A stretch of 64,000 nt of DNA from WRAV01 sp050950205 (GTDB lineage: Bacteria; Bacillota; Clostridia; Oscillospirales; Ruminococcaceae). The notes below the pieces were generated by a model. That model was not told the DNA's origin. It saw only the letters and a program-made list of their open reading frames with translations, and ran no database searches. Position numbers and translations under genes: made by a program. Positions 1-7,931 of this stretch are shown in pieces (within the stretch, counting starts at the first letter, position 1; every line of letters starts with the position of its first letter). Location: assembly GCA_050950205.1 (NCBI GenBank), contig JBMNHF010000011.1:14965-78964 (forward strand). Reading direction: 5' to 3'.

Positions 1-682
1 CGAATTGATCGATATATTCGGTAAAGCGTGGATTGCTGATATACAACTGCCCTACTCCGGCAAAAGCTTCCAGAGTGTACTGATACCCAAAATTCCCATT
101 AAAGTAGCGGTACATCCTATCCATTGCCTCTTGTGCCATGTCAGAGCCCGGAGATTGGGTGCGGATTTGGGCCAGCTGTACAAACAAATCCTCCAACCCT
201 TTTGCAATGTCTTTTTGTTTTTCGGCGGGCATACCCTCCAGATAGGTTTTGCTTTGATCCACTGCTTCATCGCCCCAAAGGCGGCGAGCTTCCTCCTCAT
301 ATGGGTTCTGGGACATATCAAACCCGCTAAATTTCTCCTTTTGTGTCATGGTTCTTGTTCCTTTCATCGACTGCATGGTCTTATCCAGCGTGTCCAACAT
401 GGTTTCAATGCGCTTTTTTTGGTGCAACAGATATTTTTTCTGCAGTGTAAGCGCCTGTTCCCGATCAAAGGACGGGCTGATGAGCAGTTTTTGTATTTTT
501 GCAAGGGGAAATCCAAGCTCCTTAAAAAATAGTATTTGCTGCAGCTGATCCAAATCTTTTTCGCTGTATTGGCGGTAGCCGTTTTCCGGATTGCGATCTG
601 GGCATAACAGTCCAATCTTATCGTAATGTTGAAGGGTGCGCACACTGACACCGGCAAGACTTGCTACTTCGTTTATTTTCAT
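1..682 (-). CDS. MerR-family regulator with TipAS-like domain (3' end outside window)
   Basis: About 227 residues are visible; the gene runs off the left edge, so its C-terminus is missing. The N-terminus (MKINEVASLAGVSVRTLQHY) is a classic MerR winged helix, followed by a coiled-coil dimerisation helix (about residues 75-110, KKYLLHQKKRIETMLDTLDK) and a C-terminal region (GFDMSQNPYEEEARRLWGDE and onward) that resembles TipAS/antibiotic-recognition domains of TipA and Mta. Such proteins activate their own promoter when a ligand binds the C-terminal domain. The ATG at 682 follows AGGAGG with good spacing, and the upstream promoter has the 19-bp spacer typical of MerR targets. The ligand cannot be predicted. 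No neighbouring target gene is visible on this side, so autoregulation is the only supported target. Confidence 0.88.
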   Translation of the reverse strand, partial: MKINEVASLAGVSVRTLQHYDKIGLLCPDRNPENGYRQYSEKDLDQLQQILFFKELGFPLAKIQKLLISPSFDREQALTLQKKYLLHQKKRIETMLDTLDKTMQSMKGTRTMTQKEKFSGFDMSQNPYEEEARRLWGDEAVDQSKTYLEGMPAEKQKDIAKGLEDLFVQLAQIRTQSPGSDMAQEAMDRMYRYFNGNFGYQYTLEAFAGVGQLYISNPRFTEYIDQF

Positions 683-706
683 GGACATTGCCTCCTTGCA
701 AGACCT

Positions 707-737
707 ATTATAAACTACGACGCAACGTCATAGTCAA
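707..737 (-). promoter_or_regulatory. MerR-type promoter with 19-bp spacer and operator dyad
   Basis: On the minus strand TTGACT (732-737) and TATAAT (707-712) are separated by 19 bp (713-731), longer than the usual 17, as in MerR-activated promoters. The spacer holds a dyad, ACTATGACG-ttg-CGTCGTAGT, with one mismatch between arms. It lies directly upstream of the TipA-like regulator gene and should be its own operator. Confidence 0.85.
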
Positions 738-863
738 GAGCTTTTGAAAAGAAGTTTTTGCACTGCCCAGCGGGCTGAATCTCTGACCAAATGGAAAAAC
801 TCCTGAAACAATGGAATGCAGAAGTTTTTACTGAGAAATAGGCCGGTACCACCAGCACAAGGT

Positions 864-900
864 CCGGAAAGGAAAGCGGTCAGCGCTCCTTCCTTTCCGG
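864..900. repeat. Strong hairpin without T-run
   Basis: Arms CCGGAAAGGA (864-873) and TCCTTTCCGG (891-900) pair perfectly over 10 bp. No T-tract follows on either strand. It lies in the 310-base gap between the regulator and the zinc-ribbon gene; the role is unknown, possibly a second transcript-end structure after the terminator at 930-965. Confidence 0.5.
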
Positions 901-929
901 CTATGCCCTATCCTTCTTTGATCGAAGCT

Positions 930-965
930 AAAAAAGCCAGACGAATGCCATCCTTCGCCCGGCTT
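930..965 (-). terminator. Rho-independent terminator of the yicC-to-zinc-ribbon operon
   Basis: On the minus strand a 12-bp stem (AAGCCGGGCGAA with TTCGTCTGGCTT, two G-U pairs) is followed by TTTTTT. It lies 28 bases after the stop of the zinc-ribbon gene and probably ends the leftward operon. Confidence 0.75.
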
Positions 966-992
966 TTGTATGTTTTTATCCGTTTATAGGGA

Positions 993-1349
993 CTATAACT
1001 TATGGCCACAGCCGGGGCAGTAACTTTCATCCTCATAAACCCGGCGACCGCATTGGGAGCACCTGTGCCCTGCGTTATTTTTGATCACCCGCATCTCGTG
1101 AGCCGACAAGGTGGTGTGCAAATCCTTTTCCGCCCGCTTGCCTGCTTCCTTATGGAGTTCCATCACACTGGCACATGTTCCACAGGTTGCCAGATACTCC
1201 CCGCCAAATTTTACAACCGGGATAAAAAAGATGCTCAGGGCCTGGATTTTCTTCACGAGGAACAGCTTGTCCCCACCGCAGGCAGGGCACTCTCCGGTTA
1301 CACTGCCAATTTGGTAAAGCTTGGGACTAAGCCCGGCTACAAAAAACAT
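993..1349 (-). CDS. Zinc-ribbon protein of unknown function
   Basis: The 118-residue protein has two pairs of CxxC motifs: an N-terminal CPACGGDK and later CGTC (residues about 21-60), and a C-terminal ribbon CSQCGRRVYEDESYCPGCG. The C-terminal four cysteines make a canonical rubredoxin-like zinc ribbon. Between the ribbons lies a short hydrophobic stretch (LSIFFIPVVKFG) and a charged helix. Its start follows AAGGGGG at good spacing. It is the last gene of the leftward operon, 27 bases after the preceding hypothetical gene. The function is not recognised; a role in nucleic-acid or membrane-associated processes would be guesswork. Confidence 0.8.
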   Translation of the reverse strand: MFFVAGLSPKLYQIGSVTGECPACGGDKLFLVKKIQALSIFFIPVVKFGGEYLATCGTCASVMELHKEAGKRAEKDLHTTLSAHEMRVIKNNAGHRCSQCGRRVYEDESYCPGCGHKL

Positions 1350-1376
1350 GGCACAACCCCCTTCTGTACGGCCCTG

Positions 1377-1883
1377 CTACTGGGCCGGCACACACTCTAT
1401 TTCAAAGCGAATGATATCGTCGGTGGTCAGATAATAATGGCCGGTTACTGCCTCAAAATGTTCTTTGCTGCGCAGACGCCGCAAAAGTTCCCGGTAATAA
1501 GCCTCATCGGGGGCGGTACCCACAATGACAAGGTTGCGGCGATGATAGATAAACTCCTCAACCTCCACCACAGGTCCCAGGCTTTGGTAGACAGCAGAAA
1601 AGGTTTCCGCCTCATTGACAGGAATCAGCTCAAAGTTGACATACCCGTTGGCCACCGCTCCCGCAAACTTCATCAGCACAGCTCTGTTGCGGGAATCGGT
1701 GAGCATCCCCACCATTCCGGGAGACTGCTGCGGATCTTGCGTCAGCAGGCGAATAATTTGGCTCTTGCGATAGAAGTTGCTTTCCAGCACCTGGGCAGAA
1801 AGGAGCATTCCCCCCAGCAATAGGGCAGCCGCCAGCAACAGAGCGGTCAGCGTCTCCGAAATGGCGTGGCAGATCTTTTGCAT
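1377..1883 (-). CDS. Uncharacterised membrane-anchored protein, 168 aa
   Basis: The start at 1883 (MQKICHAISETL) is chosen because GAGGAG lies 8 bases upstream; an in-frame extension to 1919 lacks such a site. The N-terminus has one membrane segment (about residues 11-30, LTALLLAAALLLGGMLLSAQ), then a soluble domain of alternating helices and strands (VNFELIPVNEAETF; RNLVIVGTAPDEAYYRELLRRL). The gene sits between rsmE and the zinc-ribbon gene in the leftward operon. The topology suggests a membrane-tethered domain with an N-terminal anchor. I do not recognise the family. Confidence 0.72.
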   Translation of the reverse strand: MQKICHAISETLTALLLAAALLLGGMLLSAQVLESNFYRKSQIIRLLTQDPQQSPGMVGMLTDSRNRAVLMKFAGAVANGYVNFELIPVNEAETFSAVYQSLGPVVEVEEFIYHRRNLVIVGTAPDEAYYRELLRRLRSKEHFEAVTGHYYLTTDDIIRFEIECVPAQ

Positions 1884-1976
1884 GGATGTTCTCCTCATAC
1901 CGACAAAGCTCTTCCCCAAATTTTCCTAAAAGCAGACACCGTCGCTTAAACATGGCAAGGGTAGCAAAATTGCTTT

Positions 1977-2699
1977 TTAAAATTCACCCAGATGGTACAT
2001 CATCACCGAAAGAGCACAAACTCCGGCGGTTTCGCACCGCAAAATCCGCCTGCCCAGCCCTGCGGTCAACACCCCTGCCGTCTCTGCCATAGAGGCCTCC
2101 GCTTGGGAAAAGCCCCCCTCGCTGCCGATTAGAACGGCTACAGAGGCGGGATGAGGCTTTAACACCTCCCGCAAGGGAGTACTGCTTCCTTCGTAAAACA
2201 TCACCGGAAGATCGTACTGCGCCATTTCCCGCAGAGCATCTTCGTAGTCCAACAAGGGCTTGACCTGGGGAATGATTCCCCGGCCGCTCTGCTTGGCGGC
2301 CTCGTAGGCGATTTTTTGCAGGCGAACCAGCTTTTTGTCCATGGCCTTATCTCCGGGGCGGGAAATGCAGCGGGAGGTAAGCACCGGTGTAATTTCCACA
2401 GCTCCCAGTTCCACCGCCTTTTGCACCGCAAATTCCAGCTTATCTCCCTTGGGCAAAGCCTGATAGAGACTGACCGGTACCCGACTTTCGCTGGCACAGG
2501 GCTCCTGATGCTCGATCTGAAGGGTGACAATCTCGGGGGTCACCCCCACAATTCGGCAATGGTAGTCGGTGCGCCGCTTGTCGCTGACCACCAACTGCCG
2601 CCCCGGCTCCATATGAAGGGACTTTGCAATATGGCGGGCATCCTCACCCGTAATGTAGATGACATCCCCCACTATGTTGTCCACAAAAAATCTAGGCAT
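1977..2699 (-). CDS. rsmE: 16S rRNA (uracil-1498-N3)-methyltransferase
   Basis: The 240-residue protein matches RsmE, a SPOUT-class enzyme that methylates N3 of U1498 in the 30S subunit using S-adenosylmethionine. The N-terminal PUA-like domain (MPRFFVDN..DARHIAKSLHMEPG) is followed by the knotted domain with LIGSEGGFSQAE and the closing motif LGRRILRCETA. The length is normal. The start lies 3 bases past the def stop, with GAGGAG inside the def 3' end, so the two are translationally linked. It belongs to the yicC-priA-def housekeeping operon, as in many Clostridia. Confidence 0.93.
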   Translation of the reverse strand: MPRFFVDNIVGDVIYITGEDARHIAKSLHMEPGRQLVVSDKRRTDYHCRIVGVTPEIVTLQIEHQEPCASESRVPVSLYQALPKGDKLEFAVQKAVELGAVEITPVLTSRCISRPGDKAMDKKLVRLQKIAYEAAKQSGRGIIPQVKPLLDYEDALREMAQYDLPVMFYEGSSTPLREVLKPHPASVAVLIGSEGGFSQAEASMAETAGVLTAGLGRRILRCETAGVCALSVMMYHLGEF

Positions 2700-2702
2700 G
2701 GA

Positions 2703-3176
2703 TTACTCCTCTTCGTCCTCGCTGAGCATCCGCTCGGCACGATCCAAAAATACAATGCCATCCAGATGATCCAACTCGTGGCAGAGAGCGCGTGCCATCA
2801 AGTCCTCTCCTGTCACCGTGAACAAATCGCCGTTGCGATCCTGTGCCTGTACCGTTACCCGCTTGGGTCGGGATACCATCCCCGCCTCTCCGGGGTAGGA
2901 AAGGCAAGCCTCTGCGGCGCACTGCTGGTCCTCCGAAGCTTCGGTAATGACGGGATTGATCAGCTCCAGCACTGGCTCTTCCTCACCCAGCCGAATTACC
3001 ACCACCCGGCGGAGCACTCCCACCTGTACGGCGGCCAGCCCCACTCCGTTGGCTTGCTCCATGGTTTCCAGCATATCGTCCAGCAGCTGATGAAGCCGCT
3101 GATCAAATACGGTAACCTGTCTGCTTTTCTTGTGAAGAATTTCGTCTTCTCCTGTCACAATGGTACGTAATGCCAT
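2703..3176 (-). CDS. def: Peptide deformylase
   Basis: This metalloenzyme removes the N-formyl group from new polypeptides. The three family motifs are present: GVGLAAVQVG (motif 1), EACLSYPG (motif 2; the usual EGCLS has Ala in place of Gly) and CHELDHLDG (motif 3, HExxDH metal site). The length, 157 residues, is normal. Two in-frame ATGs lie close together; the second (3176) has better spacing from AAAGGG than the one at 3182. It sits between priA and rsmE. The usual partner fmt (methionyl-tRNA formyltransferase) is absent here, so it must lie elsewhere or the operon has been rearranged. Confidence 0.93.
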   Translation of the reverse strand: MALRTIVTGEDEILHKKSRQVTVFDQRLHQLLDDMLETMEQANGVGLAAVQVGVLRRVVVIRLGEEEPVLELINPVITEASEDQQCAAEACLSYPGEAGMVSRPKRVTVQAQDRNGDLFTVTGEDLMARALCHELDHLDGIVFLDRAERMLSEDEEE

Positions 3177-3227
3177 AGCCATTCGCCCTTTCCAATTGCA
3201 ATATGTTGGGGTATCTATTTAAGATGC

Positions 3228-5648
3228 TTAGTTGCCGTCGTAATTCATATCCATAAAAATACCTATCTGCTTTTGACTGGTGTAGAACCATTCCAGCATG
3301 GTGTGGAGCAGCGCCCGTGTTTTGGTGTTATTGTTGCATTTGAGAATCAGCTTATACCGGTAGCGCCCGGCAGCCTTAAACACATCGGCAGGAACCGGAC
3401 CCAGCATCCGCAAGGGAAGATCCCGGTAGGAGGCGGCGGCCACACAGCGGAACTGTTCCAAAAAGGCGTTGGCTGCCTTTAAGGTGGCGGACTGCTCCGG
3501 GCCGGAAAACCCAATGCCCACCATGGTGCAGTAGGGAGGGTACAAATGCAGCTTGCGGCTGATAATCTCCTCCTGATAAAAGGATTGGTAATCCTGAGCC
3601 GCCGCCAGCTCGATGATGGGGCTGTCGGGGGAATAGGTCTGAATGATGGCACGGCCTCCCAGTTTTCCCCGGCCACAGCGCCCCACCACCTGGGTGAGGA
3701 GGGAAAAGGTCCGCTCAAAGCTGCGAAAATCGTTGTTGTAAAGGCTCTGGTCGGTGTTGAGCACCCCCACCAAAGTGACATTGGGAAAGTTGAGTCCCTT
3801 GGCCACCATCTGGGTGCCGATCATCATATCGTACTCCCCTGCGGCAAAGGCGGAAAAATGCTTCTCATGGCTGAATTTGGACATGGTGGTGTCCATATCC
3901 ACCCGCAAAATCCGCGCGTCTGGAAACACCTGCTTCAGTTCTTCTTCCAGCCGCTGGGTTCCCGCTCCCGAAAGACGGATCATCTCGCTGCCGCAATAGG
4001 CGCAGCAGGTGATCCGGGCAGTTTGATAGCCGCAGTAGTGGCAGAGCAGAGCATCGTTGGCGGTGTGATAGGTCAACGCCACCGAGCAGGAAGGACAGCC
4101 TGCCACCTGGCCGCAGACGGAGCACCGCACCAAGGTGGAGTGACCCCGCCGATTGAGCAGCAGGATACTCTGTTGCCCCTGCTCCAAATTATACAGCAGC
4201 TCCTCCCGCAGCAAAAGGCTGAGAGAAGGCGTGTCGGAAAGGTTTTCCCCCTGCCGCATGTCCACAATTTCCACCTGTGGAAGCGGTTGGGCCCCATAGC
4301 GCTGGGTCAGCTCCACCAGCTCATATCGCCCTGTTTGGGCTGCGTGGTAGCTTTCCACCGAAGGGGTGGCGGATGCCAGCAACAGCAGTGCCCGGTGATA
4401 GCGGCAGCGAAGCTTTGCAATATCTCTGGCATGGAACCGGGGGGATTTGTCGGATTTATAGGTGTGCTCCTGCTCCTCATCGATAACCAAAAGACCGAGA
4501 TTTTGCACCGGAGCAAACACCGCCGAACGGGTTCCCACCACAATTTGAGCTTGCCCCTCCTTGATTCTGCGCCACTCGTCCATCCGCTCTCCCAACGAAA
4601 GACCACTGTGGAGCACCGCCACCTGATTGCCAAAACGGGAGTGGAAGGTTTCCAGCGTCTGGGTGGTGAGGGAGATTTCCGGCACCAAAACCATGGCGGT
4701 TTTGCCCGCTCCCAGACACTGGGCAATGAGGGAAAGGTAAACCTGTGTCTTCCCCGAGCCGGTTACTCCGTAGAGCAGTGCCGGCTTTTGGGGATGCTCC
4801 AGCATGGCAGAAAGGGTTTCAAATGCCCCCTGCTGCATGGTGTTGAGGGTAACCGCAGAAGTGGGTTCCGGTTGCACATCGCCATAGGGATTGCGAAATA
4901 CCACATGATCGTAAAAATCCACCGCGCCTTTGCTTTGCAAGGCCTCCGCCACCGAGCGGGTGACTCCGGTGTAATAGCACAGTTCCCGCAGGGATACACT
5001 CTCGTGCTCCGCCAAAAATTGGGCCGCCTTTTTTTGTTTTGGGGTGAGCTTTAGGCTCTCCCACCCTTCCAGCAGCCGCACCATGGTCACTTTTTCGTCC
5101 AGTAGCCTGCGGCTGCTCTGCTCCAACTTTTCCAGTGCTCCCAGGGTCACCAGCTCCTCCAGCTCGCCTTCTTCCAAAGCAAAGCCGATGGTGAGCCGCT
5201 CCTCCCCCACAGGAGCCCTTGCCTTTTTTACGTAGTCCAAAATTTCCTGCTGCCGCTTGGAAAGTTCCACCCCTTTTTTTCCGGTGGCAGCATACAGGGT
5301 TTTAAAGACAATGCCCAGCCCGGCGGGAACCAGCAGCCGCACTCCGTCAAACCAGGTGCAGAAGGTCTGCTCCTTGAGGTAGCGCAGCAGCATCAAGCCT
5401 TCCTCGTTGAGAAGAGGGGTGTCGTCCAGCTGCTCCAGAATCGATTTCACCCGGTGAGAAGCCGGCAGCTCCTCTTCCACCAGTTGAAGGACCATTCCCT
5501 GCCGGGTCAGATTGCCTGTTCCAAAGGTGATCCGCACCCGGCAGCCGGGCCGAAGGGTGGGCGCCATCGCCTGCGGAACCAGATAGGTATATTCCCGGTC
5601 GAAGTGGTAAAGGGCGCCGTCAACAGCCACCCGGGCAGTCGTTTGCAA
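3228..5648 (-). CDS. priA: Primosomal protein N' (replication restart helicase)
   Basis: PriA recognises stalled forks and reloads the replicative helicase. The 806-residue protein has the N-terminal 3'-end binding domain (ARVAVDGALYHFDREYTYLV), Walker A GVTGSGKT, a DEEQ Walker B (DEEH in many homologues), a zinc-binding insertion with eight cysteines (CSVCGQVAGCPSC and later CHYCGY, CAYCGSE), and the helicase C motifs (QMVAKGLNFPNVTLVG, QVVGRCGRG). I place the start at the TTG at 5648 because AAGGAGG lies 7 bases upstream; the longer ATG reading adds 18 residues with no ribosome site. It lies between rpoZ and def in the leftward operon. Confidence 0.95.
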   Translation of the reverse strand: MQTTARVAVDGALYHFDREYTYLVPQAMAPTLRPGCRVRITFGTGNLTRQGMVLQLVEEELPASHRVKSILEQLDDTPLLNEEGLMLLRYLKEQTFCTWFDGVRLLVPAGLGIVFKTLYAATGKKGVELSKRQQEILDYVKKARAPVGEERLTIGFALEEGELEELVTLGALEKLEQSSRRLLDEKVTMVRLLEGWESLKLTPKQKKAAQFLAEHESVSLRELCYYTGVTRSVAEALQSKGAVDFYDHVVFRNPYGDVQPEPTSAVTLNTMQQGAFETLSAMLEHPQKPALLYGVTGSGKTQVYLSLIAQCLGAGKTAMVLVPEISLTTQTLETFHSRFGNQVAVLHSGLSLGERMDEWRRIKEGQAQIVVGTRSAVFAPVQNLGLLVIDEEQEHTYKSDKSPRFHARDIAKLRCRYHRALLLLASATPSVESYHAAQTGRYELVELTQRYGAQPLPQVEIVDMRQGENLSDTPSLSLLLREELLYNLEQGQQSILLLNRRGHSTLVRCSVCGQVAGCPSCSVALTYHTANDALLCHYCGYQTARITCCAYCGSEMIRLSGAGTQRLEEELKQVFPDARILRVDMDTTMSKFSHEKHFSAFAAGEYDMMIGTQMVAKGLNFPNVTLVGVLNTDQSLYNNDFRSFERTFSLLTQVVGRCGRGKLGGRAIIQTYSPDSPIIELAAAQDYQSFYQEEIISRKLHLYPPYCTMVGIGFSGPEQSATLKAANAFLEQFRCVAAASYRDLPLRMLGPVPADVFKAAGRYRYKLILKCNNNTKTRALLHTMLEWFYTSQKQIGIFMDMNYDGN

Positions 5649-5740
5649 GATGGGCCCTCCTTTTTTGGGGTAGATAACAGAAAGCAGGAACTGGCAGAAC
5701 AATCCGCCAATTCCTGTAAAACGTTACCCTCAACAGAAGC

Positions 5741-5935
5741 TTAAATAAAATCGCTGACCTTGCACTTGCCAGAGGCAAATTCCTCCACCGCCAGCTTCAC
5801 CGGTTTTTCTGTCAAAGAGATGTTATTTTCCTCGGCGGCATCGGCAATATCCCGGGCTCTTTGGGCCACGGCCACTACAAATTCGTAGTAATTGTCATTT
5901 TTATTGATAATCTGGTACATATGGGGTCTAAGCAT
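5741..5935 (-). CDS. rpoZ: RNA polymerase omega subunit
   Basis: The 64-residue protein matches omega, which helps assemble the beta' subunit of RNA polymerase. The core helices (YEFVVAVAQRARDIAD) and the segment KPVKLAVEEFASGK are typical. Its start overlaps the end of gmk by 8 bases and is preceded by GGGAGG. The gmk-rpoZ-priA order is the standard one in Firmicutes. Confidence 0.92.
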   Translation of the reverse strand: MLRPHMYQIINKNDNYYEFVVAVAQRARDIADAAEENNISLTEKPVKLAVEEFASGKCKVSDFI

Positions 5936-6539
5936 CCTGACTAACCTCCCGGATAAAATCCTTTCTGTGGCGAACGGCGCAGCCTTCCGCCACTACAATT
6001 GCCTCAAACTTACGGCAACAATCTTCTACGTCTTGATTGACGATGATATAATCGTAAAGCATGGCTTGCTCCATCTCGGTACGTGCCGCTTGCATCCGCA
6101 GAGCAATGGCCTCGTCTTGTTCGGTGCCGCGGGACACAAGGCGGCGACGCAGCTCCTGCATGGAAGGAGGCATCACAAAGACCATCACCGCTTTGGGATA
6201 CAGCTCCTTGATTTTCAGAGCGCCCACCAGCTCGATTTCCAAAATCACATTGATCCCTTGGCTTAGCTGTTTTTCCACAGGGCCTCGAGGGGTGCCGTAG
6301 TAGTTGCCCCCGTAACAGGCGTATTCTAGCATGGCATCCTCTGCAATCATCTGTTCAAATCGGGTTTTGTCCATAAAGTAGTAGTCTACCCCATCCTCTT
6401 CCCCCGGCCGAGGGGAGCGGGTGGTGGCGGAAACGCTGATGATGCAGTTGGTTCTGCCCTGCATAAATTGCTTGAGTATGGTGCCCTTTCCCACGCCCGA
6501 GGGGCCGGAAAAGACAATGAGAAGCCCCCGATCAGCCAT
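5928..6539 (-). CDS. gmk: Guanylate kinase
   Basis: The enzyme phosphorylates GMP to GDP with ATP and is needed for GTP and ppGpp homeostasis. The P-loop FSGPSGVGKGT, the GMP-binding region (SVSATTRSPRPGEEDGVDYYF) and the lid region (RLVSRGTEQDEAIALR) are all present. The start at 6539 (MADRGLLIVFSG) has GAGGTG upstream and gives the normal length of 203 residues; the longer in-frame reading is unsupported. It overlaps the end of remA by 8 bases. Confidence 0.95.
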   Translation of the reverse strand: MADRGLLIVFSGPSGVGKGTILKQFMQGRTNCIISVSATTRSPRPGEEDGVDYYFMDKTRFEQMIAEDAMLEYACYGGNYYGTPRGPVEKQLSQGINVILEIELVGALKIKELYPKAVMVFVMPPSMQELRRRLVSRGTEQDEAIALRMQAARTEMEQAMLYDYIIVNQDVEDCCRKFEAIVVAEGCAVRHRKDFIREVSQDA

Positions 6540-6786
6540 TGGACACCTCAGACTCATCCTCCAGCCGTCCTGCCACGGTTTCGGGTTGCACGGCGGATAA
6601 AATAACATGGTCGGAATCCATAACGATCACTGCCCGGGTGCGGCGGCCATAGGTTGCATCAATCAGCATGCCGCGGTCTCGGGCCTCTTGGATAATCCGC
6701 TTGATGGGTGCGGATTCGGGGCTGACGATGGCGATGAGCCTGCCTGCCGACACCATGTTGCCAAACCCAATATTGATCAGCTTCAC
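6532..6786 (-). CDS. remA: RemA-family extracellular matrix regulatory protein
   Basis: This 84-residue protein (DUF370) matches RemA of Bacillus subtilis, a ring-forming DNA-binding protein that activates biofilm matrix genes and osmoprotection genes. The conserved core is MKLINIGFGN, then SPESAPIKRI and GRRTRAVIVMDSDHV. The start codon is GTG, preceded by GGGAGG at good spacing. It lies between yicC and gmk, the common clostridial arrangement. In a species whose matrix genes are unknown, the regulatory targets cannot be stated. Confidence 0.9.
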   Translation of the reverse strand: MKLINIGFGNMVSAGRLIAIVSPESAPIKRIIQEARDRGMLIDATYGRRTRAVIVMDSDHVILSAVQPETVAGRLEDESEVSNG

Positions 6787-6801
6787 GAGTTTGCCTCCCC
6801 G

Positions 6802-7680
6802 CTACTCAATATTTTGTACCTGTTCCCGGATTTTTTCAATTTCACTTTTCAGCGCTACTACGATTTTGGAAATTTCAATGTCCTGCGCCTTAGAGCCTAT
6901 GGTATTGGCTTCGCGATTAAACTCCTGCACCAAAAAGTCCATTTTTCGGCCCACCGGCTGCTGGGACTGCAAAAATTCCCGCATCTGGGCAATGTGGCTG
7001 CGCAGCCGCACCGTTTCTTCATCTACAGCAATTTTTTCGGCAAAGATAGCTGCTTCGGTGAGAATGCGCTGCTCCTCCATCTGCTGGTTTTGCAGCACCT
7101 CACAAAGCTTGGCATACAGCCGGGCCCGGTATTCCTCCACCGTTTTGGGGGAGCGTTCTTCCACCTGAGCCACATAGCCTTCGATAACTTCCAGCCGCTC
7201 CAGAATATCCGCCTTGAGCTTTTCCCCTTCGGCAGCCCGCATGGCCAGATAGCTTTTTAAAGCTTCCTCCGCCACCTGCCGAACCGCTTCCCAAAGAGCG
7301 TCTGCATCCAGTTCTGCTCTGTGCAGAACAAAGATATCGTGAAAACGGGCCAGAGAAGACATGGTGATGTCGTCCTCCACCCCAAGCTCCTGGGAGAGGT
7401 TGCGCAATGCCTCCAAATACCCTTTGGCCAGAGGAGTGTTGATGAGCACCTGAGCGTCCGGCTCCTCCAAGGAAACAAGAGTGACGCTCACATCTACTTT
7501 TCCCCGAGACACCTGCCGATAGACAAGGGACTTGAGTTTTTCCTCCAGATAGGCCATGGAGCGGGGAATCCGGGCCGAAAACTCAAAAAAACGATGGTTG
7601 ACCGAGCGAATTTCGACAGAGATTTCTCTGCCGTCCACCAGCTTTTGGGCTTTGCCATAGCCGGTCATGCTGCTTATCAT
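6802..7680 (-). CDS. YicC/YloC-family endoribonuclease-like protein
   Basis: The 292-residue protein starts with MISSMTGYGKA, the hallmark of the YicC family (YloC in Bacillus), and ends with the conserved DUF1732 region (DFLVQEFNREANTIGSKAQD). E. coli YicC has been linked to RNA decay and to endoribonuclease activity; the role in Gram-positives is less clear. It is the first gene of the leftward operon, about 200 bases downstream of a consensus promoter, and is followed 15 bases later by remA. Confidence 0.9.
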   Translation of the reverse strand: MISSMTGYGKAQKLVDGREISVEIRSVNHRFFEFSARIPRSMAYLEEKLKSLVYRQVSRGKVDVSVTLVSLEEPDAQVLINTPLAKGYLEALRNLSQELGVEDDITMSSLARFHDIFVLHRAELDADALWEAVRQVAEEALKSYLAMRAAEGEKLKADILERLEVIEGYVAQVEERSPKTVEEYRARLYAKLCEVLQNQQMEEQRILTEAAIFAEKIAVDEETVRLRSHIAQMREFLQSQQPVGRKMDFLVQEFNREANTIGSKAQDIEISKIVVALKSEIEKIREQVQNIE

Positions 7681-7893
7681 AGGAATACCGCCCTCTCCCG
7701 CGTTGAGACGGGTAGAATATTTTTAACACATGGTGTCTGTGCCACTTTCATTCGCTAACCTTGTCCATACCACAAGGGGCAATCCTCCAGATTGGCTTTT
7801 ACCGCCCATGGCGGCGGCTGCCAAAGCACAAATAAGCCGCTCCGGCATTCCCTGTAGCTGCAAAGTGCAGTATTTGATTGCCAGAGTATTATT

Positions 7894-7922
7894 ATTCTAC
7901 TATACCCCGTTGGGGCTGTCAA
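7894..7922 (-). promoter_or_regulatory. SigA-type promoter of the yicC operon
   Basis: On the minus strand TTGACA (7917-7922) and TAGAAT (7894-7899) are 17 bp apart. The expected start near 7887 leaves a leader of about 205 bases before yicC, with short inverted repeats but no recognised riboswitch. Confidence 0.8.
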
Positions 7923-7931
7923 CCAAATCGA

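Noticed and set aside
840..862. GGTGGTACC on the minus strand, like a T-box motif
   Set aside because: No stem I, no specifier loop and no terminator after it; the next gene is a MerR regulator, so a T-box riboswitch is not supported.
3546..5054. 502-codon rightward open frame inside priA
   Set aside because: It is antisense to a strongly conserved gene and the protein has no family motif or ribosome site.
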